Translations under genes and position numbers: made by a program
The notes under the pieces: generated by a model
What the model was told of the DNA's origin: nothing
What the model saw: the letters and a program-made list of their open reading frames with translations, nothing else
Databases searched by the model: none
DNA from: JAVJUS01 sp040220455
Lineage (GTDB): Bacteria > Pseudomonadota > Alphaproteobacteria > DSM-16000 > Inquilinaceae
Assembly (NCBI GenBank): GCA_040220455.1
Contig: JAVJUS010000043.1
Location: 1 to 50,174 of the forward strand
Length of the DNA: 50,174 bases
Direction of reading: 5' to 3'
Shown here: piece by piece, positions 35,237 through 44,140 of the stretch
Position numbering within the stretch: the first letter of the stretch is position 1
How the letters are laid out: each line of letters begins with the position of its first letter

Positions 35237-36468
35237 CCTCGCCCTCTTCTCTGGGCCTGCGCGAGCCCCTGGATCGGGTTGATCGGCTGTCCGTCGTGAC
35301 GGAATTCGAAGTACAAGCTCGGCGATTTCGTGGCGGCGTCGCCCGGCTCCGGATCGGCAGGCGGATCGGTGTCCGGACCGGCGCCCGACGCCTCGGGCAT
35401 GCGGCCGACCGGCTCGCCCGCGAGGACGGGATCGCCCACATGGACGTCGACCCGCCCGAGCCCCGCGAGTGTCGAATGATATCCACCGGGATGTTCGAGT
35501 ATCAAGACGCGCCCGTACCCGCGAAACGGGCCGGCGAAGCGTACCGTCCCGGCGAGCGGCGCGACCACCGGCGCGCCCGCCGCCGCCGCCAGGGTCAGGC
35601 CGGTCGTCCGGTCGCCGCTGGCGTCGAGGCTGCCGAACTCCTGTCGGACGGGGCCGGCCGTCGGCATCAGGACGCCGTCGCGCAAGGCCGGCTCGGTCAT
35701 CGGGCGGGTCGTGGCCTGGCCGAAGCGCTCCGGGCGCGGCGGCAGGTCGCCTTCCAGCCGCGCGACCAGATCACGCAGGTCGTCGGCCTCGCGGCTCAGA
35801 TCGCCCAGCCGGTCCGCCATGGCGTCGGAGCGCGCCCGCGTGTCCTCGAGGAGCGCCTCCCGCCGCGCGATCAGCCGGTCGAGCTCGCCGCGCCGGGCGT
35901 CGAGCCGGGCGACGGCGTCGACCAGGGCGGCACGCCGCGCGGTCAGCGCGCGGCGGGTCTCCGCCAGCCCGGTCAGCGCCGCGCGCAGGGCCTGCGCCTC
36001 GCTCTCCAGCCGGGGCACGGCGGCGCCCAGCAGCAGGCCGCCGCGCAGCATCTCCGTCGGATCGGCGGCGCGGACCATCAGCGCCTCCCCAGGGACGAGC
36101 GCCAGACGCTGCAGGCCGCCGACGAGCCGGCCCAGCCGCGCGCGGCGGGCGGCCAGATCCTCCGCCCGCTCCGTCTCGCGGGCCGCCAGCTCGTCGATCT
36201 CCGCCTCCAGCGCCGCCACCCTGTCCTGGGAGTCGAGCGCTCGCTCGGCGGCCCCGACCAGCTCCTCGCGCAGGACCGCCAGCTCCTCGGCCACCGCCTC
36301 GGCGCGGGCCTCCAGCTCGGCGGAGCGCTCGCGTCCCGCCTCGAGCTCGCTTTCGACCGACTCCAGACGATCGAGCGGAACCGGCGTCTCCGTGCCCGCG
36401 TCCTGCGCCCGCGCCGGCGCGCCCGAGGCGACCAGGAGGAGCGTGAGCGCGAGAACGAGGACCGGCAC
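35233..36468 (-). CDS. envC: Murein hydrolase activator EnvC-like (coiled coil + degenerate M23)
   Basis: 411 residues from GTG 36468, chosen because it gives a clean signal peptide (MPVLVLALTLLLVASGAPARA). Residues about 30-250 are long Ala/Arg/Glu/Leu heptad repeats forming a coiled coil. The C-terminal LytM/M23 domain (about 285-400: QEFGSLDASGDRTTGLTLAAAAG, PLAGTVRFAGPFRGYGRVLILEHPGGYHSTLAGLG, LYFEFRHDGQPINP) lacks the usual zinc-binding His/Asp set, as in EnvC proteins that activate amidases instead of cutting peptidoglycan. The 5' end overlaps the gpmA 3' end. Confidence 0.88.
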   Translation of the reverse strand: MPVLVLALTLLLVASGAPARAQDAGTETPVPLDRLESVESELEAGRERSAELEARAEAVAEELAVLREELVGAAERALDSQDRVAALEAEIDELAARETERAEDLAARRARLGRLVGGLQRLALVPGEALMVRAADPTEMLRGGLLLGAAVPRLESEAQALRAALTGLAETRRALTARRAALVDAVARLDARRGELDRLIARREALLEDTRARSDAMADRLGDLSREADDLRDLVARLEGDLPPRPERFGQATTRPMTEPALRDGVLMPTAGPVRQEFGSLDASGDRTTGLTLAAAAGAPVVAPLAGTVRFAGPFRGYGRVLILEHPGGYHSTLAGLGRVDVHVGDPVLAGEPVGRMPEASGAGPDTDPPADPEPGDAATKSPSLYFEFRHDGQPINPIQGLAQAQRRGRG

Positions 36469-36473
36469 CGGGA

Positions 36474-37226
36474 TCAGGCCGGCGCCTTGGCCTGGGCGGC
36501 GACCGCCGCCGCGGCGGCCTCGGCGGCCTCCGGATCGCCCAGATAGCGGCTTGACACCACGCCGAGCTCCTCGTCGAGCTCGTAGACCAGCGGGATGCCG
36601 GTCGGGATGTTGAGGGAGGTGATGTCCTCCTCCGAGATCCCGTCGAGATGCTTGACCAGGGCACGCAGGCTGTTGCCGTGCGCCGCGACCAGGACCGTGC
36701 GGCCGTCGCGCAGTTCCGGCACGATGGCGTCCTGCCAGTAGGGCAGCACCCGCTCCAGCGTCGTCGCCAGAGATTCCACGTCGGGCAGCAGCCGAGGGTC
36801 GATGCCGGCATAGCGCCGGTCGCGAGACGGGTGGCCCGGATCGTCGCGATCCATCGGCGGCGGCGGCGTGGCGTAGCTGCGCCGCCAGACATGCACCTGG
36901 TCGTCGCCGTACTTCTTGGCCGTCGCCGCCTTGTCGAGGCCCTGGAGCGCGCCGTAGTGCCGCTCGTTCAGGCGCCAGTGCCGGTGCACCGGGATCCACA
37001 TCTGGTCGCAGCCGTCGAGCGCGATCCAGAGCGTGCGGATGGCGCGCTTGAGCACCGACGTGAAGGCGACGTCGATGGCGTAGCCCTCCTCGGCGAGGAG
37101 CGCGCCAGCGCGCCGCGCCTCCTCCATGCCGGTCTCCGACAGGTCGACATCGACCCAGCCGGTGAACAGGTTCTCGAGGTTCCAGTCGCTCTGGCCGTGG
37201 CGGAGCAGGATCAGCGTCGCGGTCAT
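36474..37226 (-). CDS. gpmA: 2,3-bisphosphoglycerate-dependent phosphoglycerate mutase
   Basis: 250 residues from ATG 37226 with a GGGAGAG ribosome binding site. LILLRHGQSDWNLENLFTGWVDVDLSETG carries the phospho-accepting His; SVLKRAIRTLW, RLNERHYGALQGLDKA and VLVAAHGNSLRALVKHLDG (second catalytic His) complete the dPGM site. Interconverts 3- and 2-phosphoglycerate in glycolysis. The Ala-rich C-terminus is a usual extension. It occupies the position between rlmH and envC where many alphaproteobacteria carry the non-homologous gpmI. Confidence 0.96.
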   Translation of the reverse strand: MTATLILLRHGQSDWNLENLFTGWVDVDLSETGMEEARRAGALLAEEGYAIDVAFTSVLKRAIRTLWIALDGCDQMWIPVHRHWRLNERHYGALQGLDKAATAKKYGDDQVHVWRRSYATPPPPMDRDDPGHPSRDRRYAGIDPRLLPDVESLATTLERVLPYWQDAIVPELRDGRTVLVAAHGNSLRALVKHLDGISEEDITSLNIPTGIPLVYELDEELGVVSSRYLGDPEAAEAAAAAVAAQAKAPA

Positions 37227-37369
37227 CGGCGGCTCTCCCGGAGGGTCGGGGGTCGGCAAGGGAGTCGGCGAAAGAAGGGGCCGGCGCGCCCCTGATACTC
37301 TCATCACGAGTCACAGGCAATCCGCCCGCCCCCTGAACGAGAGGATCAGGGGCGCGCCGCGCTCCCGCC

Positions 37370-37825
37370 TCAGCCCCCACGATGATAGGGGTGGCCGGAC
37401 AGGATCGTCTGGGCGCGGTAGAGCTGTTCGGCCAGCATGGCGCGGACCAGCAGGTGCGGCCAGGTGGCGGGGCCGAAGGCGAGCGCCACGTCGGCGCGCC
37501 GGCGCGCCCGCTCGGCCAGCCCGTCGGCGCCGCCGATCAGGAAGGCGACCTCGCGCACCCCCTGCTCGCGCCAGTCGCCCAGCCGCGCGGCGAAGGCGGC
37601 GCTGTCGAGCGCGGCGCCGCGCTCGTCCAGCGCGACCACGGTCGCGCCCTCGGGAACGGCGGCGAGCAGCAGGTCGGCCTCCGCCTCGCGCCGGTCCACG
37701 CCCGGGCGCCGGGCCTCGACCTCGCGCACCGAGAGCGGCCAGGGCGAGCGACGGGCGTAGTCGGCCACCAGATCGGCGATCGGGCCGCCCCTGAGCTTGC
37801 CGACCGCGATCACCGTCAGCCGCAT
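37370..37825 (-). CDS. rlmH: 23S rRNA (pseudouridine1915-N3)-methyltransferase
   Basis: 151 residues. Begins MRLTVIAVGKLRGGPIADLVADYARR; the SAM-binding knot of the SPOUT fold is in VALDERGAALDS and FLIGGADGL; the C-terminus LLVRAMLAEQLYRAQTILSGHPYHR is nearly invariant in the family. Methylates pseudouridine 1915 in helix 69 of the 50S subunit. It follows rsfS in the conserved order. Confidence 0.96.
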   Translation of the reverse strand: MRLTVIAVGKLRGGPIADLVADYARRSPWPLSVREVEARRPGVDRREAEADLLLAAVPEGATVVALDERGAALDSAAFAARLGDWREQGVREVAFLIGGADGLAERARRRADVALAFGPATWPHLLVRAMLAEQLYRAQTILSGHPYHRGG

Positions 37826-37880
37826 GGCGTTGTCCGGACCGGGCGGTGATCCGCGCGACCGGGCAGTCGCCGGAGCGGGA

Positions 37881-38378
37881 TCAGGCGCTCAGGCCGCGCG
37901 AAGCGCCTCGTCCGCCGACCTCGGTCGACCCGGCGGCCGTGCGCACGCCCGATGGCCGAAGAGCACTGCCCTCCGACTGGCCCGGTGCCTCGGCGCCCCA
38001 CATCTTCTCGATCTGGTAGAAGGCCCGGACTTCCGGCCGGAACAGGTGGACGACAACGTCGACCGCGTCGATCAGCACCCAGTCCGCCGTCGCCTTGCCC
38101 TCGACGCGGACGGGGCCGATATCCGCCTGCTTCAGCCGCTCGGCCAGATGGTCCGCCATGGCCGCGACCTGCCGGGCGGAGCGCCCGGAGGCGACGATCA
38201 TCATGTCGGCGAACACGGCCTTGCCGGCAAGGTCGATGGTCACCACGTCCTCGGCCTTGTCGTCGTAGAGCTGGGCCAGGACGATGTCGACAGCCGACCG
38301 GGACGGACCCGTGGTGCGTCCCGGATACGCCGTCTCCCCACCGGGGACGGACTGCGATTTCGGTCTTATGGCCTTCAC
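37881..38378 (-). CDS. rsfS: Ribosome silencing factor RsfS
   Basis: 165 residues. The core (about 32-130: VLAQLYDDKAEDVVTIDLAGKAVFADMMIVASGRSARQVAAMADHLAERLK ... GKATADWVLIDAVDVVVHLFRPEVRAFYQIEKMW) is the RsfS/Iojap domain, which binds L14 and blocks subunit joining when nutrients are scarce. The N-terminal 30 residues and C-terminal 35 residues are extensions beyond the usual size; the true start could be a later codon near residue 26. The gap to nadD (38379-38468) has only imperfect palindromes. Confidence 0.93.
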   Translation of the reverse strand: MKAIRPKSQSVPGGETAYPGRTTGPSRSAVDIVLAQLYDDKAEDVVTIDLAGKAVFADMMIVASGRSARQVAAMADHLAERLKQADIGPVRVEGKATADWVLIDAVDVVVHLFRPEVRAFYQIEKMWGAEAPGQSEGSALRPSGVRTAAGSTEVGGRGASRGLSA

Positions 38379-38468
38379 CTCTTCAATCCGGACTTGGCCG
38401 GCGGCCCACCCGGCATCCGGGCGTCGTCGGGCCGTCGGATGCCCGGCCGATCGAGCGTCGCGGCCGCG

Positions 38469-39125
38469 TTACACGCCTGCCGCTCGACGCCCGGGCGGAC
38501 CGCCATGGCGCCGCCGCCATTCCGTGGCCGACGCCGGATGCGGCCTGTTGTGGAGATACACCCAGGCCGGGGGCGTCGCCTCGGCCAGCGTCTTGCCGGC
38601 CCTGGGGCCGGTCAGTCGCCGGTCGGCGAAGCGCCGGGCGGCCAAGCCGCCGAGCACTCTTGAAGAATATGGAGGCCGATCGAAGACCGCAATGGGAACG
38701 GTGTGAAAGATTCGCGTCCAACGGTCCCACCGCGGCAGCTGGCGCAGATTGTCGGCGCCCATCAGCCAGATGAAGCGCGTGCGCGGGAAACGCTCGACCA
38801 GGGCGGCCAGGGTGTCGGCGGTGTAGCGCGTGCCCAGCGCCGTCTCCAGGCCCGTGGGCACGATGCGCGGGTGGTCGGCCACGGCCGCCGCGCGCTCCAG
38901 CCGGACGGCGAGCGGCGCCATCTCGGTGCCCTGCTTGAGCGGGTTCTGGGGCGAGACCAGCCACCAGACCCAATCGAGCGCGAGGGCCGCCAGCGCGAGC
39001 CGGCTGATGTAGAGATGCCCGTCATGGGCGGGGTTGAACGACCCGCCCAGGATCCCGACACGCGTCCCGGCCCACAGCGTGCCGGAATAAGGGGTGATCG
39101 GGACGGGTTCCGCCTGGGGGGTCAC
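38469..39125 (-). CDS. nadD: Nicotinate-nucleotide adenylyltransferase
   Basis: 218 residues from GTG 39125, which lies 34 bp past the proA stop; the frame is open further but overlaps proA. The nucleotidyltransferase motif RVGILGGSFNPAHDGHLYISRLAL (HxGH as HDGH) and the substrate loop WLVSPQNPLKQGTEMAPLAVRLE are clear; WLMGADNLRQLPRWDRW is family-specific. The usual C-terminal SSTxIR motif is read here as SATEWRRR, a variant. Makes NaAD from nicotinate mononucleotide in NAD synthesis. Confidence 0.92.
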   Translation of the reverse strand: MTPQAEPVPITPYSGTLWAGTRVGILGGSFNPAHDGHLYISRLALAALALDWVWWLVSPQNPLKQGTEMAPLAVRLERAAAVADHPRIVPTGLETALGTRYTADTLAALVERFPRTRFIWLMGADNLRQLPRWDRWTRIFHTVPIAVFDRPPYSSRVLGGLAARRFADRRLTGPRAGKTLAEATPPAWVYLHNRPHPASATEWRRRHGGPPGRRAAGV

Positions 39126-39159
39126 GCGGGCTCCCGGACCGGGGACGACGCGCGGCGCC

Positions 39160-40470
39160 TCACGGCCGGCACTGACCAGTGCCGCGCACGACGTACTTGA
39201 ACGACGTGAGCTGGTCGGCGCCGACCGGGCCGCGGGCGTGCAGCTTGCCGGTGGCGATGCCGATCTCCGCGCCCATGCCGAACTCCCCGCCATCGGCGAA
39301 CTGGGTCGAGGCGTTGTGCATGACGATGGCGCTGTCGACCTCGCGGGTGAAGCGATCGGCCACGGCCGCGTCCTCGGTCAGGATGCTCTCTGTATGGTGC
39401 GAGCTGTAGCGCGCGATGTGATCGATCGCCTCGTCCGGGCCGTCGACCTGGCGGATCGACAGGATGGCGTCGAGATACTCGGTGCGCCAGTCGTCCTCGC
39501 TCGCCGGCCGGACCCGGGAGTCGAGCGCCTGCGTCGCCTCGTCGCCGCGCAGCTCGCAGCCGGCCGCGGCCAGGTCCTCGAGGATGCCGGGCAGCACGGT
39601 CGGCGCGACCGCGCGGTCGACCAGCAGGGTCTCCGCTGCGCCGCAGATGCCGGGACGGCGCATCTTGGCGTTGACCGTCACCGCCCGGGCGACGGCCGGA
39701 TCGGCGGCGGCGTGGATGTAGACATGGCACAGCCCTTCCAGATGGGCGAGCACGGGGACCCGGCTCTCCTCCTGGACGCGGGCGACGAGCGACTTGCCGC
39801 CGCGCGGGACGATCACGTCGATCGTGTCGGCCATGCGCAGCATGCGGCCGACCGCCTCCCGGTCGGTGGTCGGGACGAGCTGCATCGCCGCCTCGGGCAG
39901 CCCGGCCTCGACGAAACCGCGCGTGATGGCGGCGGCGATCGCCGTCGCGCTCTCGAAGCTTTCCGAGCCGCCGCGCAGGATCGCGGCGTTGCCCGCCTTC
40001 AGGCACAGCCCCGCGGCGTCCGCCGTCACGTTGGGCCGGCTTTCGTAGATGATGCCGATGACGCCCAGCGGCACGCGCACCCGCGCGATCTTCAGCCCGT
40101 TCGGCCGCTCCCATTCGGCGAGCACGGTGCCGACCGGATCGGACAACTCCGCGATCGCCTCCAGCCCCGCGGCCATCGCCTCGATCCGCCCCTCGCTCAG
40201 GGTCAGGCGCTCGACGAAGGCCATGGTCTGGCCGCGCGCGCCGGCGGCGGCGACATCGCGCTTGTTGGCCGCCAGGATCGCCGACGTATCCGCGCGCAAG
40301 GCCGCCGCGGCGGCGCGCAGGCCCGCGTTCTTCGTCTCCGCCGGCGTCGTCGCCAGGACCGCCGACGCGGCCCGCGCGGCGGCGCCGATGCGCGCCATCA
40401 GGGCGTCGATGTCGACAGCCGCCGACCCGTCGTCGCCGGGGGCGGGGTGCAGGTCGTGGGCGAGGCTCAT
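39160..40470 (-). CDS. proA: Gamma-glutamyl phosphate reductase
   Basis: 436 residues from ATG 40470 with a GGGAG ribosome binding site. RVPLGVIGIIYESRPNVTADAAGLCLKAGNAAILRGGSE is the cofactor region; the catalytic Cys is in AKMRRPGICGAAETLLVD; HLEGLCHVYIH and the C-terminal ADGGEFGMGAEIGIATGKLHARGPVG match ProA. Reduces gamma-glutamyl phosphate in proline biosynthesis, downstream of ProB, whose gene ends 112 bp upstream. Confidence 0.96.
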   Translation of the reverse strand: MSLAHDLHPAPGDDGSAAVDIDALMARIGAAARAASAVLATTPAETKNAGLRAAAAALRADTSAILAANKRDVAAAGARGQTMAFVERLTLSEGRIEAMAAGLEAIAELSDPVGTVLAEWERPNGLKIARVRVPLGVIGIIYESRPNVTADAAGLCLKAGNAAILRGGSESFESATAIAAAITRGFVEAGLPEAAMQLVPTTDREAVGRMLRMADTIDVIVPRGGKSLVARVQEESRVPVLAHLEGLCHVYIHAAADPAVARAVTVNAKMRRPGICGAAETLLVDRAVAPTVLPGILEDLAAAGCELRGDEATQALDSRVRPASEDDWRTEYLDAILSIRQVDGPDEAIDHIARYSSHHTESILTEDAAVADRFTREVDSAIVMHNASTQFADGGEFGMGAEIGIATGKLHARGPVGADQLTSFKYVVRGTGQCRP

Positions 40471-40582
40471 GGCCGGGCGCTCCCGTCTCGGTCCCGGACC
40501 CGGTCGCGGCGGCGCGGCCGGCGGACCGGGACATCTCCTTGTTTCCGGCCGGCGACGATAGCGCACACGCCGGCCGCGATCA

Positions 40583-41773
40583 TCAATTTTGCTGTCCCCG
40601 CCGATCGGCGGCGACCATGTCGTCGCGATGGATCATGGCCGGCCGGCCGCGCCAGCCGAGCACGGATTCGATGTCGTCGCTGCGATGGCCGGCGATGCGC
40701 CGGGCGTCCTCGGCCGAATAGGCGCTCAGCCCCTTGGCCACGACCCGGCCGTCGCGCGCCTTGACCGCCACCGGATCGCCGCGCCGGAAGCCGCCCTCGA
40801 CCGCGACCACGCCGGCGGGCAGCAGGCTCTTGCCCCGCTCCAGCGCCGCCACGGCGCCGTCGTCGATGACCAGCGCGCCGACCGGCGCCAGCGAGCCCGC
40901 GATCCAGCGCTTGCGCGCGCCCAGCGGCTCGGCCGCCGGACGGAACCAGGTGCAGCGCGCCCCGGCCTCCAGCGCCGCCAGCGGGTGCAGCTCGCGACCG
41001 GACGCGATCGCCATGCGGCAGCCGCTGTCCAGGCAGATCCGCGCGGCGGCCAGCTTGGTGACCATGCCGCCGGAGGAGTAGCCGGGCGGCGCCTCCCCGG
41101 CCATCGCCTCGATCTCCGGCGTCATCTCCGTGACCAGCGGGATCGGCCGGGCCGCCGGGTCGCGGCGCGGATCGGTGGTGTAGAGCCCGTCGATGTCCGA
41201 GAGCAGGACCAGCGTGTCGGCGCTGATCATCTGCGCGACCCGGGCGGCCAGCCGGTCGTTGTCGCCGAAGCGGATCTCGTTGGTCGCCACCGTGTCGTTC
41301 TCGTTGATCACCGGCACGGCGCCCAGGCCCAGCAGCGTGTCCACCGTCGCCCGGGCGTTGAGGTGCCGGCGCCGCGATTCGGTGTCGCCCAGGCTCAGCA
41401 GGATCTGGGCGACCGTGATGCCGTGGCGGGCCAGGCTCTCTTGATAGGCGTGGGCGAGGCGGATCTGGCCGGTCGCCGCCGCGGCCTGCTTTTCCTCCAG
41501 CCGCAGGGCCCGGCCGACCAGGCCCAGATGCTCGCGCCCGGCCGCAATCGCGCCGGAGGAGACGAGCACCACCTGCTGGCCCCGGGCATGGCAGGCCGCC
41601 ACGTCGTCGGCCAGCGCCGCCAGCCAGGGGTGGCGGATCCGGCCCGTCGCCTCGTCGACCAGCAGGGCCGAGCCGATCTTGACGACGAGCCGGCGCGCCT
41701 CGGCCAGGCCCGGGATCGCGCCCGCCTCGGCCGGCCCGTCGGGCGCCGTGGCGCGATCGCCGCCGGCGGTCAT
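40583..41773 (-). CDS. proB: Glutamate 5-kinase with PUA domain
   Basis: 396 residues. Amino-acid kinase domain about 27-280: RLVVKIGSALLVD, QQVVLVSSGAIAAGREHLGL, PVINENDTVATNEIRFGDND, LVLLSDIDGLYTTDPR and SGGMVTKLAAARI. The C-terminal 100 residues (SLLPAGVVAVEGGFRRGDPVAV...) are a PUA domain, as in E. coli-type ProB. Catalyses the first, normally proline-inhibited, step of proline synthesis. The ATG overlaps the obg stop by four bases. Confidence 0.96.
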   Translation of the reverse strand: MTAGGDRATAPDGPAEAGAIPGLAEARRLVVKIGSALLVDEATGRIRHPWLAALADDVAACHARGQQVVLVSSGAIAAGREHLGLVGRALRLEEKQAAAATGQIRLAHAYQESLARHGITVAQILLSLGDTESRRRHLNARATVDTLLGLGAVPVINENDTVATNEIRFGDNDRLAARVAQMISADTLVLLSDIDGLYTTDPRRDPAARPIPLVTEMTPEIEAMAGEAPPGYSSGGMVTKLAAARICLDSGCRMAIASGRELHPLAALEAGARCTWFRPAAEPLGARKRWIAGSLAPVGALVIDDGAVAALERGKSLLPAGVVAVEGGFRRGDPVAVKARDGRVVAKGLSAYSAEDARRIAGHRSDDIESVLGWRGRPAMIHRDDMVAADRRGQQN

Positions 41774-42846
41774 CCACCCTCACCCGCGGGCCGGGGGCGG
41801 CGGCGCTCGGGCGCCGCCGCGCCGCCGGGCGCGTGATCGGCCTCCAACTCCGCCTCGCGCGCGGTCTCGACCGCCAGGAGCAGCGCGCCGACCAGCCCGT
41901 CGACGCCGTCGCCGGAGACGCCGGAGATGCGGTGCACGGGCCGGCCGCACGCCGCCTCCAGCAGCCCGGCCTGGTGCTCGGCCAACTCGGGGCCCAGCGC
42001 GTCGGCCTTGTTGAGGGCGACGATCTCCGGCTTGTCCGCCAGGCCGTGGCCGTAGGACTCGATCTCCGCGCGCACGGTGCGCCAGGCCTCGGCCGGGTCG
42101 TCGCGGGTGCCGTCGACCAGGTGGAGCAGGACGGCCGTGCGCTCGACATGGCCGAGGAAGCGGTCGCCCAGCCCGGCGCCCTCCGACGCGCCCTCGATCA
42201 GGCCGGGGATGTCGGCGACGACGATCTCGCTGTCGCCGCGGCGCAAGACGCCCAGATGGGGCACGAGCGTGGTGAACGGGTAGTCGGCGACCTTCGGCCG
42301 GGCGCGGCTGACGGCGGCGAGGAAGGTCGACTTGCCGGCGTTGGGCAGGCCCACCAGACCGACATCGGCGATCAGCTTGAGGCGCAGCCAGACCCAGGCC
42401 TCCTGGCCCGGCCAGCCCGGATCGGCGCGGCGCGGTGCGCGGTTGGTCGAGGACTTGAAGTGCAGGTTGCCGAAGCCGCCGTCGCCGCCGACAAGCAGCC
42501 GCTCGCGCTGGCCGACGCGGGTCAGGTCGGCGATGACGGTCGCCCTGTCCTCATCGAGCACTTGGGTCCCGACCGGCACGCGCAGCACAACGTCGGCGCC
42601 GCGCGCCCCGGTGCGCTGGCTGCCCATGCCGTGGTGGCCGCGCTCGGCCTTGAAGTGCTGCTTGTAGCGGAAGTCGATCAGGGTGTTGAGGCCGTCGACC
42701 GCCTCGACCCAGACGTCTCCGCCGCGCCCGCCGTCGCCGCCGTTGGGGCCGCCGAACTCGATGTACTTCTCGCGCCGGAAGGCGACGCAGCCGTTGCCGC
42801 CGTCGCCGGAGCGCAGATAGACCTTGGCCTCGTCGAGGAACTTCAT
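41770..42846 (-). CDS. obg: GTPase Obg/CgtA
   Basis: 358 residues from ATG 42846. Glycine-rich Obg fold 1-158 (KFLDEAKVYLRSGDGGNGCVAFRREKYIEFGGPNGGDGGRGG), then the G domain with G1 GLPNAGKSTF, switch YPFTTLVPHLGVL, G3 DIPGLIEGASEGAGLG, G4 NKAD and G5 ISGVSGDG. Essential ribosome-associated GTPase. A short charged/proline tail replaces the longer C-terminal domain seen in some species. It belongs to the conserved rplU-rpmA-obg-proB group, with a terminator separating it from rpmA. Confidence 0.96.
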   Translation of the reverse strand: MKFLDEAKVYLRSGDGGNGCVAFRREKYIEFGGPNGGDGGRGGDVWVEAVDGLNTLIDFRYKQHFKAERGHHGMGSQRTGARGADVVLRVPVGTQVLDEDRATVIADLTRVGQRERLLVGGDGGFGNLHFKSSTNRAPRRADPGWPGQEAWVWLRLKLIADVGLVGLPNAGKSTFLAAVSRARPKVADYPFTTLVPHLGVLRRGDSEIVVADIPGLIEGASEGAGLGDRFLGHVERTAVLLHLVDGTRDDPAEAWRTVRAEIESYGHGLADKPEIVALNKADALGPELAEHQAGLLEAACGRPVHRISGVSGDGVDGLVGALLLAVETAREAELEADHAPGGAAAPERRRPRPAGEGG

Positions 42847-42914
42847 GGCGGCGGAGCCTTGCCCGCTCGACCGGCGCCCGGGGGAACGGGCAAGCGCCGG
42901 TGTCGCGGTGGAAA

Positions 42915-42948
42915 CGAAAAACGGGGGAACGGCCTGCCGTCCCCCCGT
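42915..42948 (-). terminator. Rho-independent terminator after rpmA
   Basis: Reading the minus strand, ACGGGGGGACGGC pairs with GCCGTTCCCCCGT around a 2-nt AG turn, then TTTTCG follows: a strong GC stem with a U-tract (plus-strand 42921-42948 for the stem, 42917-42920 for the T-run). It lies 45 bp after the rpmA stop and should end the rplU-rpmA transcript before obg. Confidence 0.85.
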
Positions 42949-42992
42949 CGAGACGCCCCGCGCGCGGGACGCCGATGCTGTCGGGCGGCGGC

Positions 42993-43274
42993 CTACTCGG
43001 CGGCCTCGGCCGGGATGGCCGGCGTCGTGGGCTCGACCGACACGAAGGTCTTGCCCGCCCGCTTGCGGTAGGTCACGGCGCCCTCGATCTTGGCGAAGAT
43101 CGTGTGGTCGCGGCCGAGGCCGACATTGCGGCCCGGGTGCCACTTGGTGCCCCGCTGGCGGATGATGATGTTGCCCGGAACGACAGCCTCGCCGCCGAAC
43201 TTCTTGACGCCCAGGCGCTTGCCGATCGTGTCGCGCCCATTGCGCGACGAGCCGCCCGCCTTCTTGTGTGCCAT
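42993..43274 (-). CDS. rpmA: 50S ribosomal protein L27
   Basis: 93 residues: MAHKKAGGSSRNGRDTIGKRLGVKKFGGEAVVPGNIIIRQRGT and WHPGRNVGLGRDHTIFAKIEG are diagnostic for L27, whose N-terminus reaches the peptidyl-transferase centre. No Firmicutes-type N-terminal cleavage extension. Located 110 bp after rplU. C-terminal EPTTPAIPAEAAE is a small extension common in alphaproteobacteria. Confidence 0.98.
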   Translation of the reverse strand: MAHKKAGGSSRNGRDTIGKRLGVKKFGGEAVVPGNIIIRQRGTKWHPGRNVGLGRDHTIFAKIEGAVTYRKRAGKTFVSVEPTTPAIPAEAAE

Positions 43275-43384
43275 GGCTGGTCAGCCTCCTGATACTGCCG
43301 TGCCGGCGGGTCGGTGACCGGCCCCGTCCGGCGTCGCGTGAGCGGGCGGCCGGCGCCCGCGGATCCCTCGAAGCCGCCGCGCCC

Positions 43385-43702
43385 TCAGGCGCCTGCGGAA
43401 ATGCCCGTGATCTTGAGCGTCGTCAGGTACTGGCGGTGGCCGCCGAAACGCCGGTAGTTCTTGCGGCGGCGCTTCTTGAAGATCAGCACCTTGTCGCCGC
43501 GGCCCTGCTCGACGACCTCGGCCGCGACGCTGGCGCCGGCGACGGTCGGCGCGCCGACAGTGACCGACTCGCCCTCGCCGACCATCAGCACCTGGTCCAG
43601 GGTCACGGTCGACCCCGCCTCCGCGTCGAGCTTCTCGACCTCGATCACGTCGTTCTCGGCGACCCGGTACTGTTTGCCGCCGGTGCGGATGACTGCGAAC
43701 AT
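43385..43702 (-). CDS. rplU: 50S ribosomal protein L21
   Basis: 105 residues from ATG 43702, selected because MFAVIRTGGKQYRVAENDVIEVEKL is the universal L21 start; an upstream in-frame ATG would add 15 unrelated residues. KVLIFKKRRRKNYRRFGGHRQYLTTLKITGI is the rRNA-binding C-terminal motif. First gene of the rplU-rpmA unit with a strong promoter about 230 bp upstream. Confidence 0.97.
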   Translation of the reverse strand: MFAVIRTGGKQYRVAENDVIEVEKLDAEAGSTVTLDQVLMVGEGESVTVGAPTVAGASVAAEVVEQGRGDKVLIFKKRRRKNYRRFGGHRQYLTTLKITGISAGA

Positions 43703-43933
43703 GGTGCTGGCCTTGCTCTTGTCGAGGGCGCCCGCCTGCCCCGCCATCCGGGGCGCGCCGCGCCGGTGTTCATGACCCGATCGATCCGCCGGCGCACCGG
43801 CCGGTCGCCCGCCCCGCCCTGGCGCGACCTTCGATGGCGCGGCGGCGGGCAGGGGGCGCCCGGGGCCGGGGCCCGGACGGAAAAGCGAGCGCCCGCCACC
43901 CCGATCCGGACGGCCGCCGCTCGCGAAGCGCGC

Positions 43934-43961
43934 ACTATAGCCACGCGCGACGCCCTGTCAA
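43934..43961 (-). promoter_or_regulatory. Strong sigma-70-like promoter for rplU-rpmA
   Basis: On the minus strand TTGACA (plus 43956-43961) and TATAGT (plus 43934-43939) are separated by 16 bp, an almost perfect consensus. Transcription would begin near 43927, leaving a leader of about 225 nt (43703-43927) before L21. The leader is GC-rich and contains no gene. Confidence 0.75.
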
Positions 43962-44140
43962 TCGGGTCTCGGCCCTGTTCGGCCGTCCGCCTGACCCGCC
44001 CCTTGACCCGGCCGGGCCACGAGGCGACATGCCGACGCGCGGCGGACACAGGATCCGGCGCCGCTCGGGCTCGACCGGCGGCGAGCCCCGGACACGGCAA
44101 GAGTTGGTTTCGGCGCCCATGGCGACGCTCACTCGGACGC

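Noticed and set aside
38379..38468. Imperfect palindrome CCGGCATCCG...CGGATGCCCGG between rsfS and nadD as a terminator
   Set aside because: Arms are bulged, no U-run, and the genes on both sides are in one conserved operon direction.
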